In this document: one piece after another, positions 45,585 through 54,759 of the stretch
Layout of the letters: the number at the start of each line of letters is the position of its first letter
How positions within the stretch are numbered: the first letter of the stretch is position 1
Source: Arcanobacterium sp.
Lineage (GTDB): Bacteria; Actinomycetota; Actinomycetes; Actinomycetales; Actinomycetaceae
DNA: 64,000 nucleotides
Direction of reading: 5' to 3'
Assembly: GCA_022778805.1 (NCBI GenBank)
Contig: JALFSN010000002.1
Coordinates: forward strand, 310,001 to 374,000
The notes under the pieces: model-generated
Seen by the model: the letters and a program-made list of their open reading frames with translations, nothing else
What the model was told of the DNA's origin: nothing
Database searches by the model: none
Position numbers and translations under genes: made by a program

Positions 45585-45825
45585 GTAGGCCAAGTGAGCA
45601 ACTAAAGGGAAGCCAGAGGGCGGCCACGGTACACAAGTATGGGGTAGCTTGCAGATAAGCAGGCCGTGGCCGCAGCCCGAGGCCGAGCGGCTGGAGCACG
45701 GGGCGCGCGCTGCTCTTCCGCCGCCAAGCGCACACGCCTCTTCTGGTGCCGAGCACACGCATCTTCTCGCGCATCTTTTCTACCGTCGAGCGTGGGATGC
45801 GTGCGTGGATGGGAACTGCGCTCTG

Positions 45826-45858
45826 GGTGTGCTGCCATCAATCCGATGGCAGCACACC
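45826..45858. terminator. 14-bp perfect hairpin between convergent genes
   Basis: GGTGTGCTGCCATC (45826-45839) pairs with GATGGCAGCACACC (45845-45858) around a 5-nt loop. It lies between the adh (+) and ddh (-) stops; no U-tract. The rest of the gap 45585-45898 shows no gene. Confidence 0.7.
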
Positions 45859-45898
45859 TTGCTGCTTTACACCCTTATTGCTCTGCGGAAGTACGTCT

Positions 45899-46870
45899 TT
45901 ACAGGAAGTGTGCCCGCAGTTCTTCGCCAGTGTGTGCAGAGAGCTCTGCAAGGCTCAGATCAAACATCGTGAATGCCCCGATCTGGCCGGCCGCCGCTTT
46001 ACGGGTGGCAGCGCGCGCCGTGGCCGCCAAGACGGCTCCGGTAAATTCTGGATTGGAATCCAAGGCAAGCTCAAAGCTCATCACGTGCTCCACCCCATCG
46101 CTGGTCTTTCCGCGGCGGATCACTTGCCCACCATGCGGAATGCCTGCGTGATCTCGCTGCAACTCCTGCTCGGAAATGAAATGCACAGTGGTATCGTATT
46201 CGTCAAAATAATTGGGCATTTCCTTGATTTCCCGCTCGATACGCGCCACATCAGCCCCATCTTCAGCCACCACCCAGGCATCACGCGTGTGCATTGAACG
46301 CACCGTCAGCTCCACCGGATCGCCAGCTTTGACGGCGGCCACCGTCTGCGGCACCGGAAGCGTATACTGCCGAGCATCTTTCACACCCTCAATGCGCCGA
46401 ATGGCATCTGAGTGACCTTGCGATACGCCTGGCCCCCAGAAAGTGACGGCCTGAGAATCCGCCAGCACGGCGTCACCAAGCACGCGCAGCATCGAGAACA
46501 ATCCAGGATCCCAGCCAGCACTGATGACGGCGGAGTGCCCAGCTGCTCGCGCGGCAGCATCCACAGCAGCGAAGTGCTCGGGAATGCGTGCGTGCGTATC
46601 AAAAGAATCCACCACGTTGAAATATGCAGCAGCTGCGGGAGTCTGCTCCTCCAAATCGGTAGCACTGCCGCCGCAGTTTACGCAGACGTCGATCTTTTCG
46701 GCGTACTCTGGCATCGCCGTCACAGATACAACGGGAGCGCCAGCCGTAGTGATCTCAGCCGGATCACGCCGAGTAAAGACCACTACCAGCTCCATATCGG
46801 GAGCAGCCATGACGGCTTTCTCCACCCCTTTGCCCAAGTTTCCATAGCCATTAATCGCCACGCGAATCAT
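45899..46870 (-). CDS. ddh: meso-Diaminopimelate D-dehydrogenase
   Basis: 323 aa, the family's normal size. It makes meso-DAP from tetrahydrodipicolinate, NH4+ and NADPH in one step, feeding lysine and peptidoglycan. The Rossmann start is VAINGYGNLGKGVEKAV. Conserved segments are DVCVNCGGSATDLEEQTP (~62-79), SAGWDPGLFSMLRVLG (~118-133) and FWGPGVSQGHSDAIRRIEGV (~145-164), the substrate-binding region. The dehydrogenase branch is found in only some actinobacteria. Confidence 0.96.
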   Translation of the reverse strand: MIRVAINGYGNLGKGVEKAVMAAPDMELVVVFTRRDPAEITTAGAPVVSVTAMPEYAEKIDVCVNCGGSATDLEEQTPAAAAYFNVVDSFDTHARIPEHFAAVDAAARAAGHSAVISAGWDPGLFSMLRVLGDAVLADSQAVTFWGPGVSQGHSDAIRRIEGVKDARQYTLPVPQTVAAVKAGDPVELTVRSMHTRDAWVVAEDGADVARIEREIKEMPNYFDEYDTTVHFISEQELQRDHAGIPHGGQVIRRGKTSDGVEHVMSFELALDSNPEFTGAVLAATARAATRKAAAGQIGAFTMFDLSLAELSAHTGEELRAHFL

Positions 46871-47202
46871 GCGTACCTCCTCTATCCGTCGTACTGCCTA
46901 TATTCGGCGTACAGTTATCCGCGATATTTTTCTTCAGCCTACAAGAGCAGCAGCTCATTCCCTCTGGACGTCCACATTGCGCGATGCCATCAATGCCACG
47001 TTGCCCACGCCATTCGCGACGCCACCTGTGCTACTTGCAGTGCCAACCACGCCACTGAAACCAAGATCACGTAATAATACATTTATCCCTGTAAATATCC
47101 ATTTATTCATAGAACTTAGGTAATAAAACCCTGTATTACCGCTGATTACGATAAGGGCATCCAAGCTGAGAATAGGCGCCAATCCAAGCGATAAGAGGGA
47201 CA
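46871..47202. other. Gene-free region between ddh and lipase
   Basis: I see no gene. Short ORFs on both strands are overlaps or lack start signals. It must hold the promoters of the divergent ddh and lipase genes. Confidence 0.5.
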
Positions 47203-48225
47203 ATGAAAGTGCGTGCAAAACTCTTTGCCATAGTATGCGGATTCGCATTGAGCTTCGGCTACGGTGCCGCAGCTCAAGCAGCAGAACCAACCATTGATAA
47301 TCCTGGCGGTATCGAAGCCAGCACCAGCCCTGGTGGCGTGCCAGCCAATGGCTATGGGCCAGATCGCCACACATTCGTCGGCGCACAAATAGTATCCGGC
47401 AGGACGGCAGGCCTCAATCCTCTTGGAGCGAATGACTTCGACTGCAAGCCTAACGCCGGCACGAACCCCGTGGTTCTCATCCCAGGCACCGGAAATGACG
47501 CTTACACCGCGTGGGCATTCTTCTCTCCTCGCCTCAAGCAGGCTGGCTATTGCGTATACACCTTTAACTACAATCCCTCTACGAATCCCCAGAAAGACAC
47601 CGCTTCATTCATGGGCGATATTCGCCAGAGCGCCGCGTTTATGGCTGGCTTCGTCGATCGAGTACTGGCAGCCACTGGCTCCGAGAAGATCGATATCATT
47701 GGCCACTCTCAGGGAGGCGGTGCTCTACCTCGCGCCTACATCAAGTGGTATGGGGGCGATACCAAAGTGGATAAACTCATCGGGCTTGTACCCTCAAATA
47801 CGGGCACGACGATGATGGGGATGCAGAAACTCATCCGGCAGATGATTACGTGGTTCCCAGACATAGAGACCACGATGCTGAACGGGCATAATTCGCAGTC
47901 TCTTCTGCAGCAGCTTGCCGATTCGCAGTTTATGAACGACCTCAACGAGACGCAGATGACATATCCGAATATTACGTATACCGTCATTTCCACCGTCTAC
48001 GACACGACTATCACTCCGTACAAGCGTTCTTTCCTGCCGGAGGGTCCGAACGTGACGAATATGAAAGTGCAGGATGTCTGCCCGATAGATGCGCATGGAC
48101 ACGCCAATATGACGTATGACGAGGTGGCCTTGCAGCTCAGTCTCAATGCTCTCAATCCGGCGGATGCAAAACCCGTGAACTGCATGTGGATTCCGCCCTA
48201 TCTCACTGCCGACGATCTCCAGTAA
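47203..48225 (+). CDS. Secreted lipase / esterase (alpha/beta-hydrolase, class 2-type)
   Basis: 340 aa. Signal peptide to about residue 27 (AAQAAEP cut). The oxyanion region is PVVLIPGTGNDAY (~88), the nucleophile Ser is in IIGHSQGGG (~166, GxSxG) and the acid is probably Asp in VYDTTITPY (~266); the histidine is probably in DAHGHANMTYD (~295-305). The pattern fits PF01674-type lipases of actinobacteria, which cleave host or dietary acylglycerols. Two cysteine pairs (~81/109 and ~291/328) may form disulfides. Confidence 0.9.
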   Translation: MKVRAKLFAIVCGFALSFGYGAAAQAAEPTIDNPGGIEASTSPGGVPANGYGPDRHTFVGAQIVSGRTAGLNPLGANDFDCKPNAGTNPVVLIPGTGNDAYTAWAFFSPRLKQAGYCVYTFNYNPSTNPQKDTASFMGDIRQSAAFMAGFVDRVLAATGSEKIDIIGHSQGGGALPRAYIKWYGGDTKVDKLIGLVPSNTGTTMMGMQKLIRQMITWFPDIETTMLNGHNSQSLLQQLADSQFMNDLNETQMTYPNITYTVISTVYDTTITPYKRSFLPEGPNVTNMKVQDVCPIDAHGHANMTYDEVALQLSLNALNPADAKPVNCMWIPPYLTADDLQ

Positions 48226-48297
48226 TCGCTAAGCAATCCTGGCGGATCGGCAATCCTAGCGAGGAAGCGGTAGTAAACACGTAGGCGGTAATAAATA

Positions 48298-48341
48298 GGC
48301 GCTGTAGTCGGCTGCAAGCAGTTGCGTCCGACTACAGCGCC
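48298..48341. terminator. 14-bp perfect hairpin between lipase and CsbD genes
   Basis: GGCGCTGTAGTCGG (48298-48311) pairs with CCGACTACAGCGCC (48328-48341) around a 16-nt loop. It lies between convergent genes; likely bidirectional. Confidence 0.8.
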
Positions 48342-48361
48342 ACGCTGTTTCTCACTATTTC

Positions 48362-48625
48362 TCACTCACCCGAGATAGCGTCCTTCACTTTGTCTGCCGC
48401 TGCTTTCACGTGGGCGCCCAGTTTATCAGCTGCATCGCTTACAGCTTCCTTGGCATCATCGAGTTTTTCGCTCACTTTATTGCCCACCTCTTTGGCCTTG
48501 CCACTGGCCTGATCGACATTGCCCTCGGCTTGCAGATCCTGATCGCCAGTCACCTTGCCAGCCACTTCCTTGGCCTTGCCCGTGAGCTCTTCAGCCTTAT
48601 TCTTCATCGTTTCGTCCAGAGCCAT
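48362..48625 (-). CDS. CsbD-family stress protein
   Basis: 87 aa from ATG 48625, with GGGAG before it; a longer frame to 48667 is less likely. The CsbD pattern is MKNKAEELTGKAKEVAGKVTGDQDLQAEG. The rest is a Lys/Ala/Asp-rich amphipathic helix that repeats the same theme. CsbD proteins are abundant, general-stress-induced, helical proteins of unknown biochemical role. Confidence 0.93.
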   Translation of the reverse strand: MALDETMKNKAEELTGKAKEVAGKVTGDQDLQAEGNVDQASGKAKEVGNKVSEKLDDAKEAVSDAADKLGAHVKAAADKVKDAISGE

Positions 48626-49278
48626 TACGTTTCTCCCGTCTGGTTCGTCGTTACGCTGCACACACATGACGTCGTGTACTTACTGTAACGCCACCAAAAT
48701 TGAATTATTCCACACTGATACATGTCGTTACTGGTCATTACTGGTGCATTTCCTCGTCGCTACTGCGCGCTCCCCCGAGAAACCGCCCTGCGCTCGATCG
48801 ACGATACGGGCATATCCGCAGCGAGCGGCAGCCTGTCGGCAGTCGTCCAATTAGCGGCCAGATTGATGGCCGAGCGGCAATCCTGTCAGCAATCCGATTG
48901 GCGGCCGATTGACAGCAGACTGACAGCTCGCCGCAATCCAATCCCCACCAAAAAGCGTTTCCACCGCAGCGCGAAGCACTTCCACCACAAATGACAATAG
49001 AGTCAATAATATAAACGACGGCAGAGGCATGTTTTAGATTTTTGTCGAGTACGATCGACAAAACCTATCTATTTCATATTTCATCGAGTATAAATGAATT
49101 TCACATCTGAGCAGGGGCTGCTTATTCGCGCTGCAAAAGATTTCCTAGCCTACGCGCAACCTTTTCTTCATCATGTGAGCGCGGGATACAACATTTCGGT
49201 ACCATGTACTACATTGCATTTTCTCAGCAGCCTTTTCCCAGCAGATACCGCCACCAAATAGCAAGAAAGAGAGCGCCC
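48626..49278. other. Gene-poor gap of 650 bp
   Basis: Contains an inverted repeat (TTTTGTCG/CGACAAAA, 49040-49063) and one short ORF at 49094-49261 (55 aa, MNFTSEQGLLIRAAKD...) without a ribosome site. I see no other gene. Confidence 0.4.
49040..49063. promoter_or_regulatory. 8-bp inverted repeat
   Basis: TTTTGTCG (49040-49047) and CGACAAAA (49056-49063), spacer 8 bp, in the gap before the DUF454 gene. Possible operator. Confidence 0.45.
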
Positions 49279-49815
49279 GTGAACGTCAAAAAACTCGTAA
49301 TGATGGCTCTTGGTTTCCTCTTTACGGGGTTGGCTTTTCTCGGCGTCGTTTTGCCCGTGCTGCCCACCACTCCATTTTTGCTACTCGCCGTTTTCTTCTT
49401 CGCGCGCAGCTCCGAGCGCTGGCATCACTACCTGCTCAACCACCGCATTTTCGGCCAGTATCTCACCGATTATTACAACCACGAGATGACCATTAGCAAC
49501 AAGTGGCGCACACTCGCACTCATGTGGATTGGCATGGGCATATGCATGTGGCTGCTGCGCGGCAAGCTCTGGCTCGTGATACTGCTCGCCGTCATCGCTA
49601 TCGGCGTCACGATTCACCTCGTATCCCTACGCTCCGTGACGCCGGAAGAATCCGCATCAAGAAAGCTCAGCCCCAAAGACTCCGAGGAGCCTGGTGCCAA
49701 AAAGCTCAGTGGTGGAGAAAAGCTCTACGGCGAAACGCTTGGCGAAGAAGCACTCAACCAAGAAGAACTCCGCGGAGAAAAAGCGGAGGAGAATAATGAG
49801 TGCCTACACCTTTGA
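49279..49815 (+). CDS. DUF454 (YbaN-like) membrane protein
   Basis: 178 aa from GTG 49279 (AAGAGAG upstream); the frame is open from 49204. The start VKKLVMMALGFLFTGLAFLGVVLP and VLPTTPFLLLAVFFFARSSERWHHYLLNH are the DUF454 signature, with helices at ~5-27, ~27-45 and two near 75-115. The ~60-residue polar Glu/Lys/Ser tail is unlike the usual ~125-aa family length. Function unknown. Confidence 0.85.
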   Translation: MNVKKLVMMALGFLFTGLAFLGVVLPVLPTTPFLLLAVFFFARSSERWHHYLLNHRIFGQYLTDYYNHEMTISNKWRTLALMWIGMGICMWLLRGKLWLVILLAVIAIGVTIHLVSLRSVTPEESASRKLSPKDSEEPGAKKLSGGEKLYGETLGEEALNQEELRGEKAEENNECLHL

Positions 49816-49888
49816 GCAGCTACTGCGCTGAGAGACCCCGAGGTAAAGCCGTATCCGAGGCTTTAGCTCAGCTGAGCAATGAGCCACC

Positions 49889-50719
49889 CTAGCTCAACTG
49901 GGCAATCAGCCATCCTAACTCAGGCTCAAATTCTGGGCCGTACCAGTGATCGGCGTCAGCCACAGTGCGCTTAATACAACGCACCGTAAAATCTGCGGCA
50001 ATCTGAGCACTCTCCATGACGCTGCGTCCATTCATGAGACACCCCACAAACGCCGAGCTGTACACATCGCCCGTGCCATGCGCGCCTTGAGCAATTTTTT
50101 CGTGCTCATAGTAGCTGTACTCGCCATTCTCAAATACCACCACGCCGGTGCGGTCTGCCGCATAGCTCACGCCAGTGAGCACTACCGTCTTTGCGCCCTT
50201 ATCCGCGAGCGCCGAAAGCAAGGCGTCGATATAAGCACGGTCATACGTCTGGCGATAGTCCATGCCGGTGATCAGGGCGGCCTCCGTGATATTCGGCAAA
50301 ATCACGTCTGCAGAGAAAGCGAGCCGCGCCATCGCCTGCACGAAAGCGCCATCAAAACCAGGGTAAAGCGCGCCGTTATCCGCCATAGCTGGATCGACGA
50401 TAAAAGGAGCACCAGGCTTGAGCAGCTTGTGAGCAATATCCGTGACGATGTCGATCTGCTTTTCACTGCCGAGATAGCCCGTGTACAGCGCGGCAAAATC
50501 AATTCCTTGCTGCGCCCAGTGAGCCTCGATAGCTGGCATATCATCGGTGAGGTCGCGGAATGTATAGCCCGTAAAACCACCCGTGTGAGTCGAGAGCACA
50601 GCCGAGGGCACAATGGCCGTCTCCTGGCCGCACGCCGAGAGAATCGGCAAAGCCACCGTGAGTGAGCACTGCCCCACGCATGAAATATCCTGAATTGTGA
50701 GAATGCGCTGGTACGTCAT
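49889..50719 (-). CDS. pdxY: Pyridoxamine / pyridoxal kinase (PdxY-like)
   Basis: 276 aa from ATG 50719, with GGAGG before it; the frame continues to 50746. Ribokinase-type fold: ILTIQDISCVGQCSLTVALPIL at the start, TGYLGSEKQIDIV (~80), VDPAMADNG (~107) and the catalytic loop GAHGTGDVYSSAFVG (~213-227, Asp in GTGD). It phosphorylates pyridoxal or pyridoxamine for vitamin B6 salvage. Confidence 0.92.
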   Translation of the reverse strand: MTYQRILTIQDISCVGQCSLTVALPILSACGQETAIVPSAVLSTHTGGFTGYTFRDLTDDMPAIEAHWAQQGIDFAALYTGYLGSEKQIDIVTDIAHKLLKPGAPFIVDPAMADNGALYPGFDGAFVQAMARLAFSADVILPNITEAALITGMDYRQTYDRAYIDALLSALADKGAKTVVLTGVSYAADRTGVVVFENGEYSYYEHEKIAQGAHGTGDVYSSAFVGCLMNGRSVMESAQIAADFTVRCIKRTVADADHWYGPEFEPELGWLIAQLS

Positions 50720-51171
50720 CTCTACCTCCTCCATCGTCGCTACCATTTCGTGTAGTCTGTGTTGTTCTTCGTTTTCTAGTTTTCTGACGGTCTGTATTGT
50801 ACGACGGTCTATACTGTAGTTTTCTTTCCAGCGCTCTGCACTGCCACCACTTTCAGCTGTTTGTACTCAGCTGTTTGTATTGCCACTTTCCGGCGGATTG
50901 CTGCCACTTTCCCGTAGTGCACTGCGCAAAGAGTTCAGTAATCTGCGTTGTGGTCTTCCAACGGTTCACGCTAGCGGCGGTTCGCGCCCACTCAAGCTCG
51001 CTGCAACCCCCTGCTTTACCTTAAGCTCAACACTACCCCGCTCATTCTCCTCGTGTTGGCGCAGCTTCTTTGCCAGCACGCCCCCATGCCAATGCAGGCT
51101 CACTAGCTCACTCAATCTCCCCATGCTGGCACAATCTCCACGTTCCCTCAGTCTCCAGCCTCACTGCCAGT
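50720..51171. other. Gene-free region, pyrimidine-rich
   Basis: T/C-rich on the plus strand, with a 14-bp tandem repeat (TCAGCTGTTTGTAY at 50853-50880) and ORFs that look non-coding. I see no gene. Confidence 0.45.
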
Positions 51172-51840
51172 TCACGCCCCATGCTCAGCTCCGATACTGT
51201 GCACAAACTCCAGCACGTTTGCCGCAAAATTCCGCGGGGCATACGCATTCCAATCCGCCTGAGCTTGAGCTATCTCAAAAAACTTCGCCTGAGGCATTAC
51301 TTTTTGCGCCTCGCGTGCACCTGCCATCCCTTGCCGATCTTTCTGGGCAGCCAAAATCCACACGGGCAGGCTTGCAGCGGCCAGCTCCTCCGCCCGCTGC
51401 GCCATTGACTCTCCTTGCAGCGCCTGCAGATAGGATGCCCGCTGAGTGTATCGGGCATTGGTAAATTTTCCATCGGCACTTCTCGGCGCGCTGCGGTCTT
51501 TATGCACGGCCGCTGCAAGCCTCGCTGCGTGCACCGCAGCGGGCGTGACGGCAATCTGCGGCTCGGCTAGCAACAGCCCAGCGATGTCTCCGCTGCCGAG
51601 ATTACGGGCGCAAAATTCGATCGCCGGCACGGCGCCCGTGCCCGTGGCCACGACGACGATAGGCGGCTGCATCAACACTTGCCCGAGATCGTGCACGCTT
51701 GCCGCATTCATGGCATCAAGATTCTTGCGCCCGTGGAGCTGCGGGGCTACCACTGCCCACTCTGACGGAAAACTATCGGAGACGGCACGCCACACATCGG
51801 GAGTTTGGCGCGCGCCATGAAGCATCAAAATAGTCGTCAC
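51172..51840 (-). CDS. Degenerate alpha/beta-hydrolase fold protein
   Basis: 222 aa. The fold is visible: TTILMLHGARQTPDVWRAV (oxyanion HG) and VVVATGTGAVPAIEFC, where the nucleophile elbow reads G-T-G instead of G-x-S-x-G. The expected acid lies in ILAAQKDRQGMA, but the usual catalytic His position (QAQADWNAYAPRNF) has none. It may be a binding protein rather than an enzyme. It ends 16 bp downstream of the GlpR-like gene and may be co-transcribed. Confidence 0.75.
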   Translation of the reverse strand: MTTILMLHGARQTPDVWRAVSDSFPSEWAVVAPQLHGRKNLDAMNAASVHDLGQVLMQPPIVVVATGTGAVPAIEFCARNLGSGDIAGLLLAEPQIAVTPAAVHAARLAAAVHKDRSAPRSADGKFTNARYTQRASYLQALQGESMAQRAEELAAASLPVWILAAQKDRQGMAGAREAQKVMPQAKFFEIAQAQADWNAYAPRNFAANVLEFVHSIGAEHGA

Positions 51841-51855
51841 AGCATCACTTTAGAA

Positions 51856-53202
51856 TCAGGCACGACGGCGATCAAGCAGTGAATCGAGAGTTTCTCCCAC
51901 GCCAAGGACGTTGCTGCGCTGACGCCGCTCTGGTGCATCCGCAATCGCATCTGGCACTGCGTGCGGTTCTTCAGGAGGAACATCTCCTATCCGCTCTCCA
52001 ATATCGTGTGGACGATACGGCACGGATACGGCTGATACGGTGGTAGCCTCGCCGCGGTCTGCGCCGTCGCTGCGCAGCTGTGCACTGTGGAACTCCGTTC
52101 CCTGGACGTCGTAACGTGGCTTGAGCGTATAGCTTGGAAGAGTGATCTTTGCCGGAGCAGGAGCCGACACGCGCGCCGCTGACGGCGTTACCGCCCGCTG
52201 CACTGAAGCTGCCGATGGGAGAGCTTTCTCCGCTGCGTTCCCCATCATGGTCTTCGCTATACCCTCCGCCACGGTGGACTTTCCCGCCGACGCTGCGCCC
52301 CCACGCATCTGCTCAGCCGTGCGCCGCGGGTTCGTCTCGTGGATGACGCGCATACCCGTGCTCGTCCGCTCTTCGCCCACTGCCTGAGCGTCTGCTGCCT
52401 GAGCCTCGCCCATCCTAGCTGCCTTGCGAGCTTCGTCGTCGCTGCGAACTTCCTCATTGCTGCGGCTATCACTGCGGTCAATACTGCGACTCTTCTGAGC
52501 TGCGGTGACTGAATGGCCCACGGTGACCGGATGAACTGCGGTATCCGGCACGAGCTGCTCCCCGTATGTCCGTCCACTACGACGATGTCCGCTCAGCTCA
52601 GCGCCTTTTCCACGGCGCAGTTCATCAATTTTAGATTGCACTGCAGCTAGTCTGTCTACGTCGTCACGATCTGCCTGACGCCAAAGGTTGATGACGTACC
52701 CATATCCCACAGCGTAAAGCACTAACATGGCGCTCAGCACGCCGGCAATCGCCACCGGCAGCTTCACTGAAAAGACTAATATCCACGCAATCGTTGTGAC
52801 GGCGGCTACTGCCACTCCCACCACTCCGTAGCGCACTCGGCCTGCATGACGGGCAGCGAGCCGCGCCTTGGCACGTGAACGTGCCCGCGCCAGAGCGCGA
52901 AGTTGAGACGTCTGCCCCTGTCTGTGGCTAGCCACTGCTGGTTTCTGCTTCCTGTCCATCACGCGCTCCATTGGAAATAGTGTGCACCGATATTCTGAAT
53001 TACTCGTTTGCGTGTACGTACGTTCACGAATCATTCGCAGATCGGAAGCGTACCGCTCGTCTTTAGGAGCTTCTGCCGCCACCGTCCGCTGACGATAGAT
53101 AGCCGGCATCACAATCACCACCAGCAGCACGACCGCCGCAGCAACTGCAATTCCTTCCACTCCCACATCTATCAAGCTATGCAAAGAAAACTGCTCGCGC
53201 AC
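51856..53202 (-). CDS. GlpR-like membrane protein (gephyrin-like receptor partner)
   Basis: 448 aa. One helix near the N-terminus (~12-34, VGVEGIAVAAAVVLLVVIVM), then two helices (~126-148 and ~152-175) separated by a short loop, then a long polar C-terminal tail (~190-448). The tail ends in a conserved-looking ERRQRSNVLGVGETLDSLLDRRRA. In Corynebacterium, GlpR is the membrane receptor of Glp, placing it at the septum. The same neighbour order (Glp-like, GlpR-like, 5-formyl-THF cyclo-ligase) is seen here. The name rests on context and helix layout. Confidence 0.7.
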   Translation of the reverse strand: MREQFSLHSLIDVGVEGIAVAAAVVLLVVIVMPAIYRQRTVAAEAPKDERYASDLRMIRERTYTQTSNSEYRCTLFPMERVMDRKQKPAVASHRQGQTSQLRALARARSRAKARLAARHAGRVRYGVVGVAVAAVTTIAWILVFSVKLPVAIAGVLSAMLVLYAVGYGYVINLWRQADRDDVDRLAAVQSKIDELRRGKGAELSGHRRSGRTYGEQLVPDTAVHPVTVGHSVTAAQKSRSIDRSDSRSNEEVRSDDEARKAARMGEAQAADAQAVGEERTSTGMRVIHETNPRRTAEQMRGGAASAGKSTVAEGIAKTMMGNAAEKALPSAASVQRAVTPSAARVSAPAPAKITLPSYTLKPRYDVQGTEFHSAQLRSDGADRGEATTVSAVSVPYRPHDIGERIGDVPPEEPHAVPDAIADAPERRQRSNVLGVGETLDSLLDRRRA

Positions 53203-53454
53203 TACCTGAGGGTGGTGTGTCGCTCCTAATTCTTTGACACCATCGGCGCTCTCGCAACGATTTATTCACAATAGCCACATGAGCACCACGAGTCTCTACA
53301 GTAACGCCGTAACTGGTAACGCCGTAGCCACATCGATTTGCAGCCGCACCTCTCTACAGCTACGCCTTTTTGTGCCGTGGCGTTTTATGGCCGCGCCTTT
53401 CTTAATGACGCCGCAGCTGACACCTACCGCTTAACGTCAGCCAGTTCGGCCACC

Positions 53455-54669
53455 CTAACGATCGAGAATCATGCATTGCACGCTATCGCCCACGCTCACA
53501 GCACCGACAGACGGCTCAATCACTGCCAGACCATTGGCGCGCGCTAATGCGCTGATCAGTGTGGAGTCGTTCTCAATCAGCGGCGTGGCGCGATAGCCCG
53601 CGTGAGGATTGCCCACTACCCGCACTGGCACATAGTCTTCTAATCCGCTGTGCCCCGCCCAGGCCGCCGTCATGTGTGCCTCGATAGGACGGCGATAAAT
53701 CTGCGAATACCCAGCCATATGCAGCAGAGCTGGCCGAATGAAAATCTCAAACGCCGTCAGCGCTGCCACGGGATTCCCTGGCAAACAAAACACCACGGCC
53801 TCATCGTTCATCTTGCCAATACCTAGCTGGCGCCCAGGCCAAAAAGCAACGGAGTCAAACCTCACTGAGCCAAAACCGGCCAGCACTTCTTTGACGGTGT
53901 CTCCGCCACCATAGGAAAGCCCTCCCGTGGTGATGATAATGTCCGCACGCACCAGCTGATCTTCCAACGTCTCGCGCAGCACCCGTTTGTCGTCACTCAC
54001 CACCCCTACGCGGAAAACATTGCCACCGGCATCACGCACTGCACTGGCTAGGGCATGTGACGTCGCATCAAACACTTTCCCCGTCTGCGGCTGCCAACCA
54101 GGCTCTTGCAGCTCGTCCCCTACCGCCACAATCACGACGCGCGGAGCGGGATGCACCATCGCAGTGGCCTGCCCCTCGGCAGCCAGCAGCGCCAAGTGGC
54201 GAGCGCCCAAACGCACCCCCGCAGGAAGAATCTCCATTCCGGCGCGGGTATCTTCTCCCGCATGGCGCACGTGCGATCCAGCTGGCACTGCACGTTTGAT
54301 CTGCACAATAGCCGCACCACGATCTGTAAAAACTATCGGCACCACGGCATCTGCTCCAGCTGGCAGTGGAGCACCCGAGGCCACCTGCACACATCCGCCA
54401 GGAATCAGCGTCCCTGCGTTCACCGCTGCCGCAGATACGGCGTCAATCACAGAGAGCTGAATCGGATTCTCAGCGCTCGCCTGCGCGATATCGCTCGCAA
54501 ACACCGCGTACCCATCCCCATCTGCGAGATCGCGGGCAGGGATATCTACGTTGGCATGCACAGCCTGCGCGAGCACGCACCCCGCAGCGCCGTCAAGCGA
54601 TACATCAAGTGGTGGCAGTGGAGCACTCACATCCACGCAGTGATGTAAAAACTCTGCAACTGTTCTCAT
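53455..54669 (-). CDS. glp: MoeA/gephyrin-like protein (Glp)
   Basis: 404 aa. MoeA-type layout: N-terminal domain with AQAVHANVDIPARDLADGDGYAV (~33-55), the domain with GGCVQVASGAPLPAGADAVVPI (~96-117), the catalytic region DIIITTGGLSYGGGDTVKEVL (~238-258) and FCLPGNPVAALTAFE (~294-308), and a beta-rich C-terminal domain. MoeA inserts molybdate into molybdopterin. The actinobacterial version next to GlpR is instead a division protein binding FtsZ and the receptor. Either role is possible; no other molybdopterin gene is visible. Confidence 0.9.
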   Translation of the reverse strand: MRTVAEFLHHCVDVSAPLPPLDVSLDGAAGCVLAQAVHANVDIPARDLADGDGYAVFASDIAQASAENPIQLSVIDAVSAAAVNAGTLIPGGCVQVASGAPLPAGADAVVPIVFTDRGAAIVQIKRAVPAGSHVRHAGEDTRAGMEILPAGVRLGARHLALLAAEGQATAMVHPAPRVVIVAVGDELQEPGWQPQTGKVFDATSHALASAVRDAGGNVFRVGVVSDDKRVLRETLEDQLVRADIIITTGGLSYGGGDTVKEVLAGFGSVRFDSVAFWPGRQLGIGKMNDEAVVFCLPGNPVAALTAFEIFIRPALLHMAGYSQIYRRPIEAHMTAAWAGHSGLEDYVPVRVVGNPHAGYRATPLIENDSTLISALARANGLAVIEPSVGAVSVGDSVQCMILDR

Positions 54670-54759
54670 CTGGCCTCCCGTTCAGGAGCATTGGCATAAA
54701 TTAGGTGACGTGCCCAGCATACCTGCGCGCCGACACAAAAACCGTGGGATACTAGATAC

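Noticed and set aside
49094-49261. 55-aa ORF in the gap before DUF454
   Set aside because: No Shine-Dalgarno sequence and no family recognised; kept only as a note in the gap entry.
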